From contig JAYMTA010000684.1 in the NCBI GenBank assembly GCA_036897625.1, positions 1-25,262 on the forward strand: a stretch of 25,262 bases of DNA, given 5' to 3'. Made by a program: the position numbers and the translations under genes. This DNA is from Pelargonium cotyledonis. Its lineage: Eukaryota > Streptophyta > Magnoliopsida > Geraniales > Geraniaceae. Positions 20,335-25,262 of this stretch are shown piece by piece (position 1 is the stretch's first letter; every line of letters begins with the position of its first letter). The notes below the pieces were generated by a model. That model saw nothing but the letters and a program-made list of their open reading frames with translations. It made no database searches and had not been told where the DNA came from.

Positions 20335-20373
20335 TTATTTACAAACCCGTGCATCGCACGGGATTTCTACTAG
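20335..20373 (+). mobile_element. Helitron 3' terminus (hairpin plus CTAG-T)
   Basis: A GC-rich hairpin, CCCGTGC-ATC-GCACGGG (20346-20362), is followed eight bases later by CTAGT (20369-20373). Plant Helitrons end in a short 3' hairpin about 10-12 bases before CTRR, and insert between A and T, so the element would end at CTAG (20372) with host T next. The upstream sequence is very AT-rich, as usual. I cannot place the 5' TC end with confidence; it may be anywhere in 18000-20000. No helicase or Rep ORF is present, so the element is non-autonomous. Confidence 0.7.
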
Positions 20374-20390
20374 TGTGTGTTATAACTGAG

Positions 20391-20685
20391 TAATGTTATA
20401 TATTTTCAATTTTGTACAAAATGACGTGATAAATAAAAAGACAAGACACATTAATTAATTTATTGATGAGTTAGTCAAATTACAACACGCTACATGCAAA
20501 ACATGTTTTATAAACCGAGTGTTCCGCGCCATAAATTTATAGAAAAATGGTGGTATCATATATGTTTGGTTTCTATTAATTTAAACTTAATTTTAAACGA
20601 CCAAACATAAAAAATAAAATGTCATGTAAACTGTGGCGTCAATTTGTGCACTAAATTTTGTACAAAATTTGAAACATTTGTTATC
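20391..20685 (+). mobile_element. MITE copy A (~295 bp)
   Basis: Its ends are related inverted repeats (left ..TTTTCAATTTTGTACAAAAT, right complement ..TTTCAAATTTTGTACAAAAT). The interior (GTTAGTCAAATTACAA, GCTACATG, CTCCGCGCC-like TTCCGCGCC, AATGGTGGTAT) matches the reverse complement of 24603-24915 in the same order, so this is one family with two copies in the window. There is no transposase. The target-site duplication could not be resolved. Confidence 0.75.
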
Positions 20686-21558
20686 CCAGATTGCCAAGTG
20701 AAAAACAAATTCATGTTATATGTCGCCTCAAGATTATATATTAATAAATTTTAAATCAAATGGATTCATTGTCATCGTAGCCTTTCCCGCTCTTGTTTGC
20801 TTCCAGTATTCGATATTGTATCTTGTACAAAAACAATTGGATAAATGATTAGTGCATAATTATGAATGATTAGTACATAATTATAAAATTGTGACGATTT
20901 GCTCACTGACATAGTTCAAAACAAAATCGAGTAATATTAGCTACTTTGTTGTATAATGAATCAATATTAGCATGTGCCATAATCCATTGTTAATGTTCTA
21001 CACTGAAAGCATATGAAGTCTGTCACAACTTAATATACACGATGGGCTAGCTTAAGCTTTTGGGTGCCGATCAAGTTTAACATCAATCTTATCATTTTCA
21101 TATGTAAAAGATGCGCCTCCCACTACATGCAAATGTTCCAACAGTTAATTTTTTGCTGCAACTACATGTAAGTTCTTGATGTGTTGGCTGATACTGATAT
21201 CACCATAAGCGCCATTTGGGAGTTCAGGAATTTCAATTCATGCTCGAGAGTACAAAAAAAAGAAAGAAAAAAAAAAAAAAAAAAAAAAAAAACTACTACC
21301 AAACACCGACATGACCCTTGGAAAAATAAAAACCAATTCAGATTCCAGAAAATGTAATACGAGAACTGATTTGATCCTTAGCAAAACAAAAGATTACTCC
21401 ATAACAATGTACATAAAGAGTAGGAACATATGCATGGTGCCATGCATGTATATATATGGCTGAAAGTTGAAAATGAAAGATATTGAACTAATGGGAGATA
21501 TGTTTACCAGCCTTCCCAAGATGAAACAGACCCACATGTGCTCTGCTTCACTCGGCAC
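20686..21558. other. Intergenic DNA downstream of the ML gene
   Basis: No ORF. GGGCTAGCTTAAGCTTTTGG near 21044-21063, followed by GTTTAACATC, resembles the decayed edge of a plant retroelement (the 'tttaacatggtatcaga' context), but only a fragment remains. An A-rich tract fills 21254-21292, including 26 A in a row. A palindrome of RY-type motifs, ATGCATGG-TG-CCATGCAT, is at 21430-21447. The ML gene 3' UTR lies just below 21559. Confidence 0.45.
21254..21292 (+). repeat. Poly(A) tract, 26 uninterrupted A plus A/G-rich lead
   Basis: The tract reads A8-G-A3-G followed by 26 A. It could be a slippage tract or the tail of a very old retroposon, but the flanking sequence shows no SINE promoter boxes or target duplication. 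Confidence 0.85.
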
Positions 21559-24435
21559 TTAGCTATCAGTAACTGAAGATCCAATACCGATGTGGAAATT
21601 GAAGCTAAAGCAAGTCAGTTGATGCTTGCTCTCATCTTTAATCCTCATCTTAAGGGTGTAGGAGCCCTGTGAATTGCAATTACTGTCAGCCATATCTGAT
21701 GTGTAATATCGGGTTAAATTGGCACGTGTATCTTCACTACAGAACACTTGTCATCAACGTGGTAAAAAGTTCAGAAAAAAGATCAGGAATATTGGAACTT
21801 TTTTGTCCATGCACAAAAACCTACACCTCGTGGTGAGGAAAGATTAAATTTTTCTCATGGAAAAATATAACAAGATTTTCAAACCTCGGCCTTTGCAAGA
21901 AGAAAAGATGTTTTTGGACTCAGAACTCATAAAAATCTCTGCTAAAGTAAGAGACTAATGCATGGAATACTCTCGAGGCACCTCAATGAAGATATTAAAT
22001 ATCGGATCATATGCCACCCTCATTTGGATGTAAAGGAGTCTAATGGGCAGAAACGGACTAGCTTCTGTTCTGTAGATAATTAACTACTGATATCCCATAA
22101 TAAAAATAAGGAAAAGCCTACCTAAGTGCACAAACAGCTCAAGACCACTAGCTACTTCCCAATCAAAACACCTCCTCCTAACATGAAGTGTTTATGCACC
22201 TACGTGTTTCCTAAAAATAAAAAAGGAGATGCAGCTTCAACCTTGTGTATGTCATTGATTAAGAATATGTGAGTGAATCAAATATTGACCAAAGCTGCCA
22301 AAGAATTGGTTTTGAAAAAATGTCAAAATAACGATACCATTGCCAGGCAAACTGAAGCATGGTTTCAGCAAATTTAAACAGAAAAAGGCTAATATTGACC
22401 GACACTGCAAGGAAATTTGACACCAACTCAATTATAATTTATTAAACAGATGATAATATAGTTTATTCAAGAACATGAATTTTTCGACGATGCTAAGTGA
22501 GTTATATCTTCAGAAGGCGAGTTTGTATCATTTAGTTTTTATTTCTTCCTCATAAATTTACATGACTACCAAGAAATACAATTTTTCTTTAACATAATCT
22601 TTCCACCACCTCTTTTTAAGGAACTGGAAGCAGTGCGCAAATGCTCAGTTAAGATTTTAAAAAAGCAAAATTGTAGTTCAATACTAAAATGGCTAGAAAC
22701 TGGACACATATTCATAATAACTAGTTATAAAGCAAAAACCACTCTTTTAACTGACGTTCAGTCAATAGTGATTCAGGATTCAGATTAGAAGGATGTGTAG
22801 AAAGTGCATCATCCAGAGCATGCAACTACAAGTATATGGAAGAGAACAGAAAATATTAAACCCAAGTAAAGAGAAACATACAGGTGGTGTGAATCCAGGT
22901 AAAGTTTGGGTGTGGGAGAGCACAAAATCACCAAGTGTGATTGGACAGGATATCTCCTCACAGAGGTCATGGACTTCTGTGTGGACATGCACTGCAAAGT
23001 AAGAAACATCAATCACAACTTCTCCACCAGAGATGGCTTGACCTGCATGAAAATAACAAGATTAGTCCGCTTATTCTTTGGTGTGTTTGTGAGTTGAGGG
23101 ATGTTAAGACCAATTAAAACCATTTGATCTTCCTCTATCTGAGAACCCTTATTCACATTCAAAATTTCAAACATTTTATTGCTCCCTCCGTCCCAAACAT
23201 GTGGAGTATGATTATCAAAATCTAGATGCATACCATTGTATTATACAAACATAATGAGCAGCAACAAGCCTATCCCTTCTACTGTGATTAATCAAGATAC
23301 AATACTAAAATCCTTATAGCATGACTGTTCATTTAATCTTGGCACGTTGTACAATTTGAAGCCAGGTTAGATGGTGGCAAGAGTAGAGCCTGATATGGCA
23401 CTTGGTAAGGCCAGCAGATCAGAAGAGAAACCTGCCAACTGTCAATCAATTTCAAACATGATGCCATACAGTAACCCTCCGCATTCTCCCTAATGCCTTT
23501 ACTAGTTCACAAGCAAATTTTGCATCAACTAGTTCATTTCATAAGACAACCACTAGCCTGGTGAATCATTCTCCAGGATTGTAGAATCTGAACTGAAATA
23601 CAATTTCCATGATTGAAGTAAAAATGTTGCTGAATACCAAACTGAAAATTAGACTTAAGTGAAGGCTGCAAGGAAATAAAAGCAAAACACTCAAATTTAA
23701 ACTCTAGATTCAGAACAACTGCAAGGCTTATCAAATAGATTGTTTCCTCACACCACAACACCAAATTAATAACAAATCACCAAAATGTATTGACATATTG
23801 CGCTATACATCCACCATCAGGCTAAAGAATCACAGAACCGAGCAGATTAGACAAATAAAAATATGAGCAATTAAGACCTGTGAACAGCATGAAGTGGAAT
23901 TTTACCTGTAGAAGCTGAGATGTTGAAGGTGGCTGGTTTCCCTGTTGCCACTGGATCAGGTGATATCTGGACACCCTTCACCTTTACACCATAGTTTCCT
24001 TCCTTATCTGCATTAGTAAAACAAAAAAAATCATATCAAAGCTCAAAAGCACACCTCTCTTGTAAGCAACTAAGCAAGTACTGTGAAAACAAAGAAAAAT
24101 TTAAGATTCACATCTACACATGAATTGGTCCCATATATTACATACAGCAGAACCGTGATAAAAATGAACAGTCTTTAAAATAAAAATAAAAGCAAGCCAA
24201 ACCAAGCAAAAGGGTTGCGGAAAAATGGAAACTTTTATCGATTAGACATAACTGCCAGTAAAATAAATGCAAACCCACTTCTCAACAACCAAAAGCAATC
24301 AAAATCTTAATAGTGGGACTGGCGTGGGAACAACTCACCGCAGTATTTGACATCAATGGCCTGAGTACAAGTTATGAGCAAGCAAACGGAGAAGAGAAGC
24401 AAGAGGGCTAGCTTGGATCGAACCATTAGCTCCAT
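21559..24435 (-). CDS. MD-2-related lipid-recognition (ML) domain protein, secreted (complete, 155 aa)
   Basis: The exons are 24435-24339, 24007-23906, 23042-22882 and 21666-21559, all joined by GT-AG introns, giving 468 nt ending in TAA. Residues 1-26 are a signal peptide (MELMVRSK, then a Leu-rich core, cleavage likely after TQA). The rest is one ML domain, an immunoglobulin-like beta sandwich known to bind sterols or phospholipids in a central cavity. Diagnostic pieces are YC(D/G)K near 31, VSPDP-like ISPDPVATGKPATF (48-60), DLCEEISCPI (92-101) and LPGFTPPGSYTLK (114-126). The cysteines at 32, 94, 99 and 139 match the family disulfide pattern. Length is typical of the plant phosphatidylglycerol/phosphatidylinositol-transfer-like ML proteins (~150-160 aa). 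It probably acts in the lumen of the ER, vacuole or apoplast. A second in-frame ATG at 24426 would shorten it by three residues. I give no symbol because plants have several paralogues. Confidence 0.93.
23179..23200 (+). mobile_element. Solo Stowaway-like MITE terminus
   Basis: CTCCCTCCGTCCCAAA (23182-23197) is the classic terminal sequence of Stowaway (Tc1/mariner) MITEs. It sits in the second intron of the ML gene (23905-23043). The matching inverted end GGGACGGAGGGAG is not found nearby on either side, so the element is truncated or strongly decayed. Confidence 0.55.
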
Positions 24436-24602
24436 GGACTGGATTGAATTGGGTTTGATTGCTTGATTGAGGCAAGTTTCTTCTTGGTTTGGGAGACCAG
24501 TATCACTAAATCGCCAAAACTGAGCAGTTCATGAGACCACGTCTTTGTGATTTCAGAGACGAGCCTAGAAATTTGACACGCATATATCTGACGAATGAAA
24601 AA

Positions 24603-24915
24603 TTGCTAAATGTACACACTTTAGTACAAAATTACGTGTACAAAAATGATGAGATAATCTATGCTACGCTTATTTATTTCATTTTTTTTTTTGTAGTTTA
24701 AAATTAGTTTTAACGAACAATAATCTGACGTATATAATACCACCACTTTTTTATGGATTTTTGGCGCGGAGTGTCCAGTTTATTAAACATTTTGCACATG
24801 TAGCACATTGTAATTGAGCCAACTCACCAAAAGAATATTTGATTTGTCATGCCTTATTTGCTGACACATCATTTAGTACACTTTTTTGTACAAATTTTTA
24901 TACATATAGCATTGC
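24603..24915 (-). mobile_element. MITE copy B (~313 bp), inverted relative to copy A
   Basis: Imperfect terminal inverted repeats of ~45 bases start TGCTAAATGTACAC on the left and, complemented, TGCTATATGTATAA on the right; both run into GTACAAAA and end in AATGATG. The interior contains GGTGGTAT, CTCCGCGCC, GCTACATG and GAGTTGG on the minus strand, colinear with copy A at 20391-20685. It begins about 170 bases upstream of the ML gene ATG, so it forms part of that gene's 5' flank. Confidence 0.75.
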
Positions 24916-25262
24916 TCCTGACAAATATACAAATCTAACAATATATAAGAGGTGTAACCTGAATAATCAGAGTCTTTCGTCACGAAAAGAAAAAGTAATC
25001 ATAGTCTCAAATTCAGTTGAGACACAAATAAATTGATTTATACAAACACTATGTGTCCATATAACATACCATTATTTTGTTGTTACGACCAAGTGTGGTG
25101 CAATGCCAATTCCTCACCAAAAATGAGTGGATTGTATGCTCTCTAACAAAGAGGAGCATTTAAGGATTTAGTATGAGTGTTTAGTGTTTTGTGTGGCGGC
25201 GGCAGATCTGGTCTAGGTCGGCGGCAAGGAGGAGGGAGCGGGGTGGGACGGGGGTCCGGGCC
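24916..25262. other. Right edge: AT-rich DNA turning abruptly GC-rich
   Basis: No ORF of note on either strand. Positions 24916-25190 are ordinary AT-rich intergenic DNA. From about 25192 the sequence becomes GGCGGCGGC-rich and G-rich to the end (GGGGTGGGACGGGGGTCC). This may be the edge of a neighbouring repeat or gene, but too little is in view to call. Confidence 0.4.

Noticed and set aside
21254-21292. Poly(A) tract considered as the tail of a SINE or retrocopy.
   Set aside because: No box A or B promoter, no target-site duplication, and no gene-like sequence ahead of it.

Overview
The window is nuclear DNA from a flowering plant, most likely a eudicot. The reasons are split genes with many small exons and AT-rich introns, GT-AG (and one GC-AG) splice sites, plant-type proteins, and a background rich in MITE, Helitron and Stowaway-like remnants. 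The species cannot be fixed from sequence alone. I see no viral, bacterial or organellar gene.

There are three complete protein-coding genes, all on the minus strand. All were rebuilt by hand from splice sites, and in each case the reading frame closes at every junction. (1) 12635 to 3081: a 13-exon, 880-residue ubiquitin-specific protease of the UBP8 type. It has an N-terminal DUSP-like part and an intact Cys box, zinc-finger CxxC pairs and His box. (2) 16951 to 13793, with a 5' UTR exon near 17560: a 283-residue charged coiled-coil protein with a Gly/Tyr/Arg-rich tail. I cannot name it. One of its introns is a GC-AG intron. (3) 24435 to 21559: a 4-exon, 155-residue secreted MD-2-related lipid-recognition (ML) protein. 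Their products suggest three unrelated jobs: protein deubiquitination, an unknown role, and sterol or phospholipid binding in the endomembrane system. There is no sign that they work as a pathway.

The rest is non-coding. Positions 1-2700 hold decayed repeats, a promoter-like segment with no gene behind it, and a ~420 bp inverted-repeat (MITE-like) element. Positions 17780-21500 are very AT-rich and contain a degenerate tandem array, a clear Helitron 3' terminus and one MITE. A second copy of that MITE, in opposite orientation, lies just upstream of the ML gene (24603-24915), so the ML gene sits between inverted MITE copies. The last ~70 bases jump abruptly to high GC.

I found no strong case for a wholly new biological system. 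The best leads are the unnamed coiled-coil protein, its GC-AG intron, the inverted MITE pair around the ML gene, and the Helitron end abutting one of those MITEs.
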